Assembly (NCBI GenBank): GCA_017407645.1
Contig: JAFQWE010000012.1
Location: 29,180 to 93,179, forward strand
Source of the DNA: Clostridia bacterium
GTDB lineage: Bacteria; Bacillota; Clostridia; Oscillospirales; Acutalibacteraceae
Direction of reading: 5' to 3'
DNA length: 64,000 nt
Shown here: in pieces, positions 9,053-17,078 of the stretch
Layout: each line of letters opens with the position of its first letter
How positions within the stretch are numbered: position 1 is the stretch's first letter
Program-made: the position numbers and the translations under genes
Notes under the pieces: generated by a model
The model's input: the letters and a program-made list of their open reading frames with translations, nothing else
Told to the model about the DNA's origin: nothing
Database searches by the model: none

Positions 9053-9826
9053 TTATACTCCAAAAAGGCGGCGGGTATTTTCTCTTGTAGTTTTAAGCAC
9101 CTCTGCCACCGAAATGCCTTTGATTTCGGCAATACGGCGGGCAACGTTGATAATCATACCCGAATGGCACCGCTTACTCCGCAGAGGCACAGGCGCCATA
9201 TAGGGTGCGTCCGTTTCAAGCAAAATAAACTCAAGGGGGATTTGCTCTGCCACCTCAACCGTTTTGCGCGCATTTTTAAAGGTGAGCACTCCGCCGATAC
9301 CGATATATATGCCCATATCAACCAGTTGACGAGCCATTTCGGCACTGCCCGAATAACAGTGCATCACACCCTTTGGCCGATACTCCTTTATAATATCAAA
9401 GGTGTCGGCATTGGCATCGCGGGAGTGAATTATAACGGGCTTATTCAGTTTTTCGGCAAGCTTCAGTTGGGTGATAAAATTTGCCTTTTGCACGTCACGA
9501 GGCACACTGTCCCAATGATAGTCAAGTCCTATCTCTCCGATAGCAACACATTTTGGGTCGGTTGCAAGCTCCTCTATCCAACTAAGGTCAAGAGGCTCGG
9601 TATCCTCGGGATGAAGCCCCACTGCGCCGTAAACAAAGGGGTATTTGTGGGCAAGCTCCATTGTGGTTTTGCCCGACTGACTGTTGCAAGCGCAGTTAAT
9701 AATACCGCAGACAGAGTTTTTAAGTGCACCAAGCAATTTGTCTCGGTCGTTGTTAAATGCCTCGTCATCATAATGGGCGTGGGTATCAAAAATCTTGTAT
9801 CGGTTAAAAGGTGAAATATAACTCAT
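9053..9826 (-). CDS. tatD: TatD-family metal-dependent hydrolase (DNase)
   Basis: 257 residues, the usual TatD length. It has the metal-binding series of the amidohydrolase-type TIM barrel: THAHYDD near residue 15, EIGLDYH near 97, HSRDA near 133, HCYSG near 157 and ETDAPYMAP near 205. It ends with the family-typical NTRRLF. TatD proteins are 3'-5' exonucleases/DNases linked to DNA repair and quality control. The ATG lies 3 bp after the stop of the aldo/keto reductase, whose last codons supply the GAGGGA ribosome site, so translation is likely coupled. Confidence 0.93.
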   Translation of the reverse strand: MSYISPFNRYKIFDTHAHYDDEAFNNDRDKLLGALKNSVCGIINCACNSQSGKTTMELAHKYPFVYGAVGLHPEDTEPLDLSWIEELATDPKCVAIGEIGLDYHWDSVPRDVQKANFITQLKLAEKLNKPVIIHSRDANADTFDIIKEYRPKGVMHCYSGSAEMARQLVDMGIYIGIGGVLTFKNARKTVEVAEQIPLEFILLETDAPYMAPVPLRSKRCHSGMIINVARRIAEIKGISVAEVLKTTRENTRRLFGV

Positions 9827-9829
9827 TTT

Positions 9830-10741
9830 TTATCCCTCATAAAGCCAACGGCACTGCTCTTTTGTAAGTGACACAGAACAGGCGGTCAGTGAATCTTCAA
9901 TATGTTCTTCGATAAGGCAACCCACCACTGCAACGGCTTGGGGCAGACTGCTTGTAATATAGGCAAGTGTGATTGCGGCGGCAGATACTCCCATTTGTTG
10001 TGACAGTTCCTTTACCCTTTGGGCGCGGGTAAGGTTTTCATCACTTAAAAAGCGGTCGATAACCTTTTGAGAATAAGGCGCCCCTGCCGCATATTTTGAG
10101 AAAAAGCCCTTTGCCTGAGGTGAAAATGCCATTACAGGCATACCCTTTGCGCTGTAATCGGCAAGCCGCTTTTCATTCATACAGATAAGGCTGTCGTCAC
10201 CCATTCGGGTGCAGTCACTTTGGGCAAGGCTCCACTGAATCTGTGACACGCAGGGTGGCGCAATATAATTGTCCTTTGCATATTGGGTGAGCTCATCTAT
10301 GCGGTGATTATCCCAGTTCGACACGCCGTAAGCCTTGGTGCAGCCCTGATTTATAAAATCATTCGCAAGCTCTGCAAACTCCCCTGCAGGAATCGAGGGT
10401 GTGTCGCGGTGAAACAAGTATAGGTTAGGTTCAAAGCCAAGAGCGTCAAGGCTTTGCTCCATATCTTGCTTTATGCAATCGGGGGTAGCACGCTCACGTG
10501 GGAATCCTCCCTTTGTAACAAGGATTATGGAGTCGCGTACCCCTCGGCTTTTAAGCCATCTGCCAATGACCGCCTCACTGCTTTCGCCAAGCTGGGTATA
10601 CATTCGGGCGGTGTCAATAGTTCTGCCGCCAAGAGAATAGTATTTGTCAAGCAATTTAAAGAGGGTATCACCATCCACATTACCGCCTGTGCCAAAGGTT
10701 ATGGCGGAAAGGGATATTCCGTTTACAATTACACTGTTCAT
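9830..10741 (-). CDS. Aldo/keto reductase family oxidoreductase
   Basis: 303 residues of (beta/alpha)8 aldo/keto reductase type. The catalytic tetrad is visible: Asp in TIDTARMY, Tyr four residues on, Lys in VTKGG and His in LYLFHRD. The C-terminal part carries the NADPH-binding phrase VVGCLIEEHIEDSL, a variant of the usual VIPGA-x-x-x-x-Q region. It would reduce an aldehyde or ketone with NADPH; the substrate is unknown. AGGTGA lies 8 bases before the ATG. It is upstream of and coupled to tatD. Confidence 0.88.
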   Translation of the reverse strand: MNSVIVNGISLSAITFGTGGNVDGDTLFKLLDKYYSLGGRTIDTARMYTQLGESSEAVIGRWLKSRGVRDSIILVTKGGFPRERATPDCIKQDMEQSLDALGFEPNLYLFHRDTPSIPAGEFAELANDFINQGCTKAYGVSNWDNHRIDELTQYAKDNYIAPPCVSQIQWSLAQSDCTRMGDDSLICMNEKRLADYSAKGMPVMAFSPQAKGFFSKYAAGAPYSQKVIDRFLSDENLTRAQRVKELSQQMGVSAAAITLAYITSSLPQAVAVVGCLIEEHIEDSLTACSVSLTKEQCRWLYEG

Positions 10742-10814
10742 ATCGTCACCTGCTTTTATTCAATTATATAGCAAACGCAGATAAATTGCAAACTATATCA
10801 CACTAAAATAACCC

Positions 10815-10843
10815 TTGACTTGTTGACAAAACTGTGATATTAT
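10815..10843 (+). promoter_or_regulatory. Promoter and short leader of the rpsF-ssb-rpsR operon
   Basis: TTGACT (10815-10820), 17 bp spacer, TATTAT (10838-10843) with an extended TG. The 80 bp leader holds an imperfect hairpin (GCCTG near 10851 with CAGGC near 10869) and a CCC/GGG hairpin before the AAGGAGG site. Such leaders can bind the S6:S18 complex in other bacteria; whether this one does is not shown. Confidence 0.7.
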
Positions 10844-10923
10844 GTACTTTGCCTGTAAATATGCTATGCAGGCTCCCCTTACTCTCAGTAGAGGGTCACA
10901 TGTCCATAAGGAGGTGCAACAGA

Positions 10924-11211
10924 ATGTCAATTAAAAACGCTTACGAGGTTGTTTTGGTTTTTTCTGTTAAACAAGGTGAAGAGGCTACCGCCGCTCTTGT
11001 TGAAAAGTTTAAGACCATGATTACCGAAAATGCTACTGACGTAACCGTTGACGAGTGGGGCAAGCGCAGACTTGCATACCTCATCAACAAAGAGTCAGAG
11101 GGTTACTATGTGTTGGTTAACTTTACCGCCGACACCGAGTTCCCTGCAGAGCTTGACCGTGTTCTTGGTATTACCGACGGTGTTCTGCGTTCTATGATTA
11201 TCAAAAAGTAA
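10924..11211 (+). CDS. rpsF: 30S ribosomal protein S6
   Basis: 95 residues, the normal size for S6, starting MSIKNAYEVVLVFSV with the two-strand/helix ferredoxin-like pattern and the conserved WGKRRLAYLI stretch. The ATG at 10924 follows AAGGAGG by 9 bases. In-frame upstream starts have no such site. S6 binds 16S rRNA in the 30S platform together with S18, encoded two genes downstream. The three-gene order rpsF-ssb-rpsR is the classical bacterial operon. Confidence 0.97.
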   Translation: MSIKNAYEVVLVFSVKQGEEATAALVEKFKTMITENATDVTVDEWGKRRLAYLINKESEGYYVLVNFTADTEFPAELDRVLGITDGVLRSMIIKK

Positions 11212-11228
11212 GAAAGGTGGATTAACCA

Positions 11229-11651
11229 ATGCTTAACCGTGCTATCATTATGGGCCGTTTAACCGACAACCCTGAACTCAGGCACACAACCAGCAACATA
11301 CCCGTTACCACCTTCACATTGGCAGTTGAGCGTAATTTCCGCTCAGGTGACGAGCGCGTAACCGACTTTCTTGATATAGTCGCATGGCGCAACACCGCTG
11401 AATTTGCCAGCAAGTATTTCACTAAGGGTATGCAAGTGGCAGTTGAGGGTTCCATTCAGGTGCGCTCATACACCGACCGCGACGGCAACAAGCGTCGCGC
11501 TTGGGAAATTGTCGCAGACCAGGTCTATTTTGCCGATTCAAAGCGTGACGGCGCTCCCACTGCTCGCAGTGAGCAGCCTGCTCCCTCTATCAGCAATGCA
11601 GACACTTCTGATTTTGCCGAGTTTGACGGCGGCGACGATTTGCCCTTTTAA
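11229..11651 (+). CDS. ssb: Single-stranded DNA-binding protein
   Basis: 140 residues: an OB-fold of about 105 residues starting MLNRAIIMGRLTDNPELRHT, a flexible linker, and the acidic tip DDLPF that recruits replication and repair partners. It coats single-stranded DNA as a tetramer during replication, repair and recombination. It lies 17 bp after rpsF with a ribosome site AAAGGTGG. Confidence 0.97.
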   Translation: MLNRAIIMGRLTDNPELRHTTSNIPVTTFTLAVERNFRSGDERVTDFLDIVAWRNTAEFASKYFTKGMQVAVEGSIQVRSYTDRDGNKRRAWEIVADQVYFADSKRDGAPTARSEQPAPSISNADTSDFAEFDGGDDLPF

Positions 11652-11709
11652 TTAAAAACCGCAGACAGTTTTCTGTCTTACCTACTATTTTGAAACGGAG
11701 GCTTCCGTC

Positions 11710-11961
11710 ATGGAAAAGACCGAAAGAATGGACAGACCTATGCGCGCCAGAAAAGGTCGCAGAAAGGTTTGCAATTTTTGTGTTGACCGTGTAGAGTCTA
11801 TTGACTACAAAGATATTGCCCGTCTTCGCAAATATATTTCAGAGAGAGGCAAGATTCTTTCTCGCAGAGCTACCGGCACTTGCGCTCGTCATCAGCGCGC
11901 TCTTACAGTTGCTATCAAGCGTGCTCGTATGATTGCTCTGCTTCCCTACTCTTGCGACTAA
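11710..11961 (+). CDS. rpsR: 30S ribosomal protein S18
   Basis: 83 residues, basic, with the S18 core [17 protein letters not shown] and the C-terminal [21 protein letters not shown]. Cysteines in VCNFC and TGTCARH make this a zinc-binding (C+) form of S18. The gene closes the rpsF-ssb-rpsR operon and is followed by a terminator. Confidence 0.97.
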   Translation: MEKTERMDRPMRARKGRRKVCNFCVDRVESIDYKDIARLRKYISERGKILSRRATGTCARHQRALTVAIKRARMIALLPYSCD

Positions 11962-11971
11962 TAAAACGCAA

Positions 11972-12006
11972 AGCGCGGTATCATAACGATACCGCGTTAT
12001 TTATTT
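11972..12006 (+). terminator. Terminator of the rpsF operon
   Basis: CGCGGTATC (11974-11982) pairs with GATACCGCG (11988-11996), followed by TTATTTATTTT. Confidence 0.85.
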
Positions 12007-12016
12007 TGCATAACAA

Positions 12017-12048
12017 AAATCCCCAAGGTAAACACACCTTGGGGATTT
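12017..12048 (-). terminator. Terminator of the ferredoxin gene (bidirectional)
   Basis: A 13 bp perfect stem, AAATCCCCAAGGT with ACCTTGGGGATTT, around a 6-base loop. T-rich flanks lie on both sides, with the stronger run in the minus-strand direction. Confidence 0.85.
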
Positions 12049-12059
12049 GTTGTTTCGGA

Positions 12060-12278
<219 letters not shown>

Positions 12279-12318
12279 TTAACCTGTCTCGCGCTTAGGC
12301 AGGATTGTTAACATTTAT

Positions 12319-12346
12319 ATAATAGCATACTTTTAAAAAATTTCAA
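12319..12346 (-). promoter_or_regulatory. Promoter of the ferredoxin gene
   Basis: Minus strand: TTGAAA (12346-12341), 16 bp spacer, TATTAT (12324-12319) with an extended TG. The leader of about 85 bases holds a GC-rich hairpin (GTTGC/GCAAC arms) just before the ribosome site. Confidence 0.7.
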
Positions 12347-12370
12347 TAGTGTTTTTATGACAAAAAGACT

Positions 12371-13240
12371 TTAATTATCCTCTATTGCACTGTCTTGGGA
12401 TTGGTCGCTATCATTTTCTGCCTTTTTAGGTGCGCCGCGGTGCATACTTTTAACGTCGCAGCAATCAAAGATAATGGGTGCGGCATTTTCTTCAAAACGG
12501 ACCTTTACCCTTTGCTCAAGCAGGCTGACCGACATAACAGTGCCGACGCCCTGAGGAGTTTTTACGGTAGCACCAACCTTGGGTGTGATTTTAAGCAGTT
12601 CGTCATAGACGTTCTGCTCATAATTAAGGCAACACATAAGTCTGCCGCAAGTGCCCGAAATCTTGACGGGATTAAGTGACAAGCCTTGCTCTTTTGCCAT
12701 TTTGATTGAAACGGGATGAAAATCGTTCAAAAAGCGTGAACAGCAGAAAGGCTGACCGCATATTCCAAGGCCACCAAGCATTTTTGCCTCGTCACGCACG
12801 CCGATTTGACGAAGCTCAATGCGGGTATGGAAAACGGCTGCTAAATCTTTAACCAATTCTCTGAAATCCACTCTGCCGTCAGAGGTGAAGTAAAAAAGAA
12901 TCTTTCCACCCTCAAAGGCATACTCAACGTCAACCAATTTCATATCAAGGTTGCGCTCAATAACCTTTTGCTCGCAGATTTTAAGAGCCTCTTTTTCCTT
13001 TTTGCAGTTTTCTTCATAGTGGCGGCGGTCATTGGGGGTGGCACGACGCTCAACCTGTCGCAAGGGAGCCACCACCGACTCGTCAGGCACCATTTGATTG
13101 GCTGTTGTAACCTCGCCGTATACTAAACCGCGAGAGGTTTCAACAATAACGTTTTCGCCCTTGGTAAACTTTTCTCCTTTAGGGTCAAAATAGTATGCCT
13201 TACCGGCATCCTTAAATCTGACTGAAATTACTTCGGTCAT
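12371..13240 (-). CDS. ricT: PSP1-domain protein RicT/YaaT
   Basis: 289 residues from the ATG at 13240, preceded by GGAG. The PSP1 domain contains the family-typical Cys-rich core: GGLGICGQPFCCSRFL near residue 155 and SGTCGRLMCCLNYE near residue 195. RicT acts with RicA and RicF in Bacillus (the Y-complex, with Fe-S clusters) to support RNase Y-dependent mRNA processing, sporulation and competence. RicA/RicF are not seen here. It lies 33 bp downstream of holB, matching the Bacillus yaaQ-holB-yaaT neighbourhood. The acidic C-terminal tail (DSDQSQDSAIEDN) is variable. Confidence 0.93.
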   Translation of the reverse strand: MTEVISVRFKDAGKAYYFDPKGEKFTKGENVIVETSRGLVYGEVTTANQMVPDESVVAPLRQVERRATPNDRRHYEENCKKEKEALKICEQKVIERNLDMKLVDVEYAFEGGKILFYFTSDGRVDFRELVKDLAAVFHTRIELRQIGVRDEAKMLGGLGICGQPFCCSRFLNDFHPVSIKMAKEQGLSLNPVKISGTCGRLMCCLNYEQNVYDELLKITPKVGATVKTPQGVGTVMSVSLLEQRVKVRFEENAAPIIFDCCDVKSMHRGAPKKAENDSDQSQDSAIEDN

Positions 13241-13273
13241 TTTGTACTCCATTCTGTCGCATTTGCGACTACA

Positions 13274-14227
13274 TCAATTCTGCACTGCGGCAGACAAAGC
13301 CGCACAAAAGCAGGTTATAAACAAATTTCCGCCCATATTTGCCTCGCTATCAGCTGAGGCACGACGGCAAACGTCGCACAGCTTTAAAAGCTGTTCTGAC
13401 GTAAGTCTTGCGGCAAGACGTTGACGCACGTCGGCTTTGTCGAAGTTGCTTTGGAAACCACAGCGGATATTCAGTCCGTCATGCATAACGGTAAACATTG
13501 CATCCGCAATACCCTTTTGGGCGGCGCGGTCACGCTCGTACACCTTCATTGCCTTGTGGAGTTCAATCTCACTTTGCAAAACTATGGCAGACAAACGCTC
13601 TGCATCGGCGATATATCCCCTTGCCCCTGCAAGCACGCCTAAGGCATCGCCGATTGTTCCACCTCTGCAAGCAGAACGAACCTCCCCCTCGTCGTATTGG
13701 GGATGATTGGCAAGTATATACTCCACCGCTTCTTCAGTTGTGGGTGCAGTAAGGGAAAAGACGGCAGAACGGGACACAACGGTGCCAAGCAGTTGCCGTG
13801 TGTAGTTGCAGGTGAGAACAAACATTGCCGCTTGTGGCGGTTCTTCAAGCACCTTTAACAGTGCGTTTTGTGCCTGTGGGTTCATCAGTTGTGCATCGGG
13901 AATAATAAACACACGTTTTTTTGATTGGGTAGGCACAATGTATGCATCGTTTCGCACGCCGCGAATCTGGTCAACTGTAATTGCCGATTTTTCGGGAGTG
14001 ATTATGCTAACGTCAGGTGACTGACTTGCAAGGCAGGATGAACATTTGCCGCATGGTGCATTGTCACCTGTGCAGGCGGCGGCACGGGCAATAAGCTTTG
14101 CAAGGGTACGTCTGCCTGACCCCTCTGCCCCCTCTATAATTACGGCGTGGGGCAAGCGGTCGGATTTAAGCATACTGTTTATGCGGGCAAGTACCTCACC
14201 ATTGCCGACAAAACCGCTTAAACTCAC
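13274..14227 (-). CDS. holB: DNA polymerase III delta-prime subunit
   Basis: 317 residues. N-terminal AAA+ clamp-loader module with P-loop GAEGSGRRT near residue 32, a Cys4 zinc site (CTGDNAPCGKCSSC region, residues about 52-65) and the sensor/LEEPP helix phrase NALLKVLEEPP. The C-terminal collar follows. It is part of the clamp loader that opens the beta clamp. The start is a GTG at 14227 that overlaps the darA stop (GTGA), indicating coupled translation. Confidence 0.93.
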   Translation of the reverse strand: MSLSGFVGNGEVLARINSMLKSDRLPHAVIIEGAEGSGRRTLAKLIARAAACTGDNAPCGKCSSCLASQSPDVSIITPEKSAITVDQIRGVRNDAYIVPTQSKKRVFIIPDAQLMNPQAQNALLKVLEEPPQAAMFVLTCNYTRQLLGTVVSRSAVFSLTAPTTEEAVEYILANHPQYDEGEVRSACRGGTIGDALGVLAGARGYIADAERLSAIVLQSEIELHKAMKVYERDRAAQKGIADAMFTVMHDGLNIRCGFQSNFDKADVRQRLAARLTSEQLLKLCDVCRRASADSEANMGGNLFITCFCAALSAAVQN

Positions 14228-14544
14228 AGTTTTTCGAACCTTTCAACGTCGGTTACAAAGACGGTTGCACCGCCAACGGTAACCTCAACCGATGATGCAA
14301 CGAATTCACCGCTGTATGCCGCCATATCGGGAAGCAACTGAGTGCGCTTGCTTGAATACTTGCGGATAATATCAAGAACGGCTTCCACCTTTTCCTCGTC
14401 AATACCGATAAGGAAGGTGGTATTGCCAACCTTTAAAAATCCACCTGTTGTGGCAAGCTTTGTAACACTGTAGCCCGACTTGGTAAGTGCGGAAGAAACA
14501 GATGGTGCATCGTCATTATTTACTATAGCAAAAATAAGTTTCAT
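14224..14544 (-). CDS. darA: Cyclic-di-AMP receptor, PII-like (DarA/PstA, YaaQ)
   Basis: 106 residues, the exact size of the family. It has the PII-like pattern beginning MKLIFAIVNNDDAP and the nucleotide-binding phrase TTGGFLKVGNTTFLIG near residue 32. DarA trimers bind c-di-AMP in Firmicutes; downstream targets are poorly known. The ATG follows AGGAGG. It is the first gene of the darA-holB-ricT operon. Confidence 0.95.
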   Translation of the reverse strand: MKLIFAIVNNDDAPSVSSALTKSGYSVTKLATTGGFLKVGNTTFLIGIDEEKVEAVLDIIRKYSSKRTQLLPDMAAYSGEFVASSVEVTVGGATVFVTDVERFEKL

Positions 14545-14577
14545 ACTGTGAAACCTCCTATATTTATATTCAATATT

Positions 14578-14607
14578 ATTATAACACTTACCTATACTTT
14601 ATGTCAA
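14578..14607 (-). promoter_or_regulatory. Promoter of the darA-holB-ricT operon
   Basis: Minus strand: TTGACA (14607-14602), 18 bp spacer, TATAAT (14583-14578). Confidence 0.75.
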
Positions 14608-14620
14608 GAAACAAGAAAAT

Positions 14621-14649
14621 TAAACCGCGGAATTGCTTTCCGCGGTTTA
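14621..14649 (-). terminator. Terminator after argF (bidirectional shape)
   Basis: TAAACCGCGGA pairs with TCCGCGGTTTA around a short loop; on the minus strand ATTTTCTTGTTT follows. It lies between argF and the darA promoter. Confidence 0.8.
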
Positions 14650-14656
14650 GTGCTTA

Positions 14657-15643
14657 TTAAAGGGTTGCTGCCATAACGGCTTTGATGGTGTGCATACGGT
14701 TTTCGGCTTCGTCGAAAACGATGGACTGCTCACTTTCAAAGACCTCATCGGTAACCTCCATACAGGTAATGCCGAAGCGGTCGTAAATATCTTTACCAAT
14801 CTTGGTTTTAAGGTCGTGGAAGGCGGGCAGACAGTGCATAAAGCGGCACTGCTCACCTGCATTTTCCATAAGCTCGGTTGTTACTCTGTAAGGTGAAAGC
14901 TGTTCAATACGCTCTTTCCACACATAGTCAGGCTCGCCCATAGATACCCAAACGTCAGTGTAAATTACATGGGCGCCCTTGGTAGCAGAAATGGGGTCCT
15001 CGTTAAATTCAAGGATTGCACCCGTCTCGCTTGCAATTGCCTGACACTCATCAATAAGGGCTTTGTCAGGGAAATATGCCTTGGGAGCGCAAGCAACAAA
15101 GTGCATACCCATTTTGGCGCAACCAACCATAAGAGAGTTGCCCATATTGTAACGGGCGTCACCCATATAAACCAGCTTTTTGCCCTTAAGGGAGCCGAAA
15201 TGCTCCTTAATGGTTAAGAAATCGGCAAGGATCTGGGTGGGGTGGAATTGGTCGGTAAGTCCGTTCCAGACGGGCACGCCTGCTTTGTCTGCCAATTCCT
15301 CAACAATCTCTTGACCGAAGCCGCGGTACTCAATACCGTCAAACATTCTGCCGATAACGCGTGCAGTATCTGCAATACTCTCTTTTTTGCCCATTTGTGA
15401 GCCTGCAGGGTCAAGATATACGGGGTGCATACCCAAATCTGCCGCCGCTACCTCAAAGGCGCAACGGGTACGGGTACTGGTCTTTTCAAAAAGAAGCGCA
15501 ATACTCTTGCCCTCGCAAAGTCGGTGGGGTATGCCCTGCTTTTTTTGTGCCTTCAATTCGGCGGCATAATCTATAAGTCCCTCAATTTCTGCGGGAGTGA
15601 AGTCAAGCAGTTTTAAAAAACTTCTGCCTTTAAGAGAAATCAT
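14657..15643 (-). CDS. argF: Ornithine carbamoyltransferase
   Basis: 328 residues. The carbamoyl-phosphate loop STRTR is near residue 55, the HPTQ motif (FHPTQILAD) near 133 and the catalytic HCLPAFHD near 269. It makes citrulline from ornithine and carbamoyl phosphate, either in arginine synthesis or, run backwards, in arginine breakdown. No other arg genes lie nearby. The ATG follows AGGAGG. It is 15 bp downstream of gatB and may be read from the T-box operon as its last gene. Confidence 0.95.
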   Translation of the reverse strand: MISLKGRSFLKLLDFTPAEIEGLIDYAAELKAQKKQGIPHRLCEGKSIALLFEKTSTRTRCAFEVAAADLGMHPVYLDPAGSQMGKKESIADTARVIGRMFDGIEYRGFGQEIVEELADKAGVPVWNGLTDQFHPTQILADFLTIKEHFGSLKGKKLVYMGDARYNMGNSLMVGCAKMGMHFVACAPKAYFPDKALIDECQAIASETGAILEFNEDPISATKGAHVIYTDVWVSMGEPDYVWKERIEQLSPYRVTTELMENAGEQCRFMHCLPAFHDLKTKIGKDIYDRFGITCMEVTDEVFESEQSIVFDEAENRMHTIKAVMAATL

Positions 15644-15658
15644 ATTTAATCCTCCTGC

Positions 15659-17077
15659 TTATTTAAGCTTTTCCTCAAGCAAGGTCTTAATTGCGGCAGG
15701 GTCACCTGCTCCCTTGAGTTCTTTCATACAAGCACCAAAGAGAGCCTGAATTGCTTTAACCTTGCCGTTTTTATAGTCGGTAACCGACTGGGTGTTTTCT
15801 GCAATAACCTTGTCGATAACTGTGCCAAGCATTGCGGTGTCAACCTTTTTGTCAAGGCCTTGTGCCTTGCAATATTCAACGGGGTCAACGTCATCCTCAA
15901 TAACGGCAATAAGAATCTTTTTACCTGCATTGCGGTTAATATCACCCTTGTCGACCATATTTGTAACTGCAAAAAGCTTTTCGGCAGTGATAGTAAGGTC
16001 GCCCAAGGTTTTGCCGTCTTTACGCAAAATGCCTGCGCAATCGGTCAAAATCCAAGCGGCGCCATCCTTGGCATTGCATCCCATAGCCACAATATCATCA
16101 AGAAGTTTGGCAATTTTGTGGTTTGAGATAAGCATATCAATCTCTTTATCCGAGATGCCTGCGGCACGGTAATCCTCTGCCTTTTCGTCAACGGCGGCAG
16201 GCTTGTTTGCCTTGATTTGCTCAAGCCACTCATCGTCAATAATAATAGGCATAAGGTTCGCATCGGGGAAATAGCGGTAGTCTGCCTCTGTCTCTTTATT
16301 GCGCATTGCAAAGGTTTTGCCGCTCACGTCGTCAAATCGGCGGGTTTCCTGCACAAGCTCTTCGGTATCAAACTCCAAAGCATCCATATGACGCTGAGCC
16401 TCGTACTTTATGGCGCGCTCGATAGCATCAAAAGAACTCATATTCTTAATCTCGGTGCGGACGCCGAATTCACTGCTACCCTCAGGACGTACAGAAATGT
16501 TAACGTCGCAACGCATTGCGCCCTCTTCACATTCTGAAATGCCGCCTGAACGGAACATTGACTTTAACTTATTAAGATAGGTAACAACCTCTTCTGCACT
16601 TCTGAAATCGGGCTGGGTAACAATCTCAATAAGGGGCACACTGGTACGGTTGAAGTCTACAAATGAGAATTTGCCGCCGTGAACAAGCTTGCCTGCATCC
16701 TCTTCCATATGAATCTGCTTAATGCGGATGTCACGGGCACCCAACGAGGTTTTAAGAGTAACACAACCGTTGGTGCAAATGGGGTGGTTAAGCTGTGTAA
16801 TCTGATATGCGCAAGGCAAATCGGGATAGTAGTAGTTTTTCTTATCAAAGGTGGTGTAGCGACTGATTTCGCAGTTGAGCATAAGACCTGCGGTAACGGC
16901 AAGCTCAATTACACGCTTGTTCATAACGGGCAACATACCGGGCATTCCGCTGCAAGCAGGACAAACGCAGTCGTTAGGCTCGTTGGCGGCAGAGTGACCG
17001 CCGCAAGAACAGAATATCTTTGATTCGGTGCTTAATTCAACGTGGGTTTCAAGACCGATAACCAATTCGTAATTCAT
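15659..17077 (-). CDS. gatB: Aspartyl/glutamyl-tRNA amidotransferase subunit B
   Basis: 472 residues, the usual length. It starts MNYELVIGLETHVELSTESK, with the zinc site CSCGG...CPAC (roughly residues 24-48) and the C-terminal YqeY-like helical tail. GatB binds tRNA and phosphorylates the misacylated Asp or Glu before transamidation. The ATG at 17077 begins one base after the gatA stop (TAATATG); the ribosome site GGATGG is inside the gatA end. A start further upstream would lie within gatA and is not needed. Confidence 0.95.
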   Translation of the reverse strand: MNYELVIGLETHVELSTESKIFCSCGGHSAANEPNDCVCPACSGMPGMLPVMNKRVIELAVTAGLMLNCEISRYTTFDKKNYYYPDLPCAYQITQLNHPICTNGCVTLKTSLGARDIRIKQIHMEEDAGKLVHGGKFSFVDFNRTSVPLIEIVTQPDFRSAEEVVTYLNKLKSMFRSGGISECEEGAMRCDVNISVRPEGSSEFGVRTEIKNMSSFDAIERAIKYEAQRHMDALEFDTEELVQETRRFDDVSGKTFAMRNKETEADYRYFPDANLMPIIIDDEWLEQIKANKPAAVDEKAEDYRAAGISDKEIDMLISNHKIAKLLDDIVAMGCNAKDGAAWILTDCAGILRKDGKTLGDLTITAEKLFAVTNMVDKGDINRNAGKKILIAVIEDDVDPVEYCKAQGLDKKVDTAMLGTVIDKVIAENTQSVTDYKNGKVKAIQALFGACMKELKGAGDPAAIKTLLEEKLK

Positions 17078-17078
17078 A

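Noticed and set aside
9050-9814. A 254-codon open frame antisense to tatD
   Set aside because: It mirrors the tatD reading frame, has no ribosome site or promoter, and its protein resembles no family; tatD has all its catalytic motifs.
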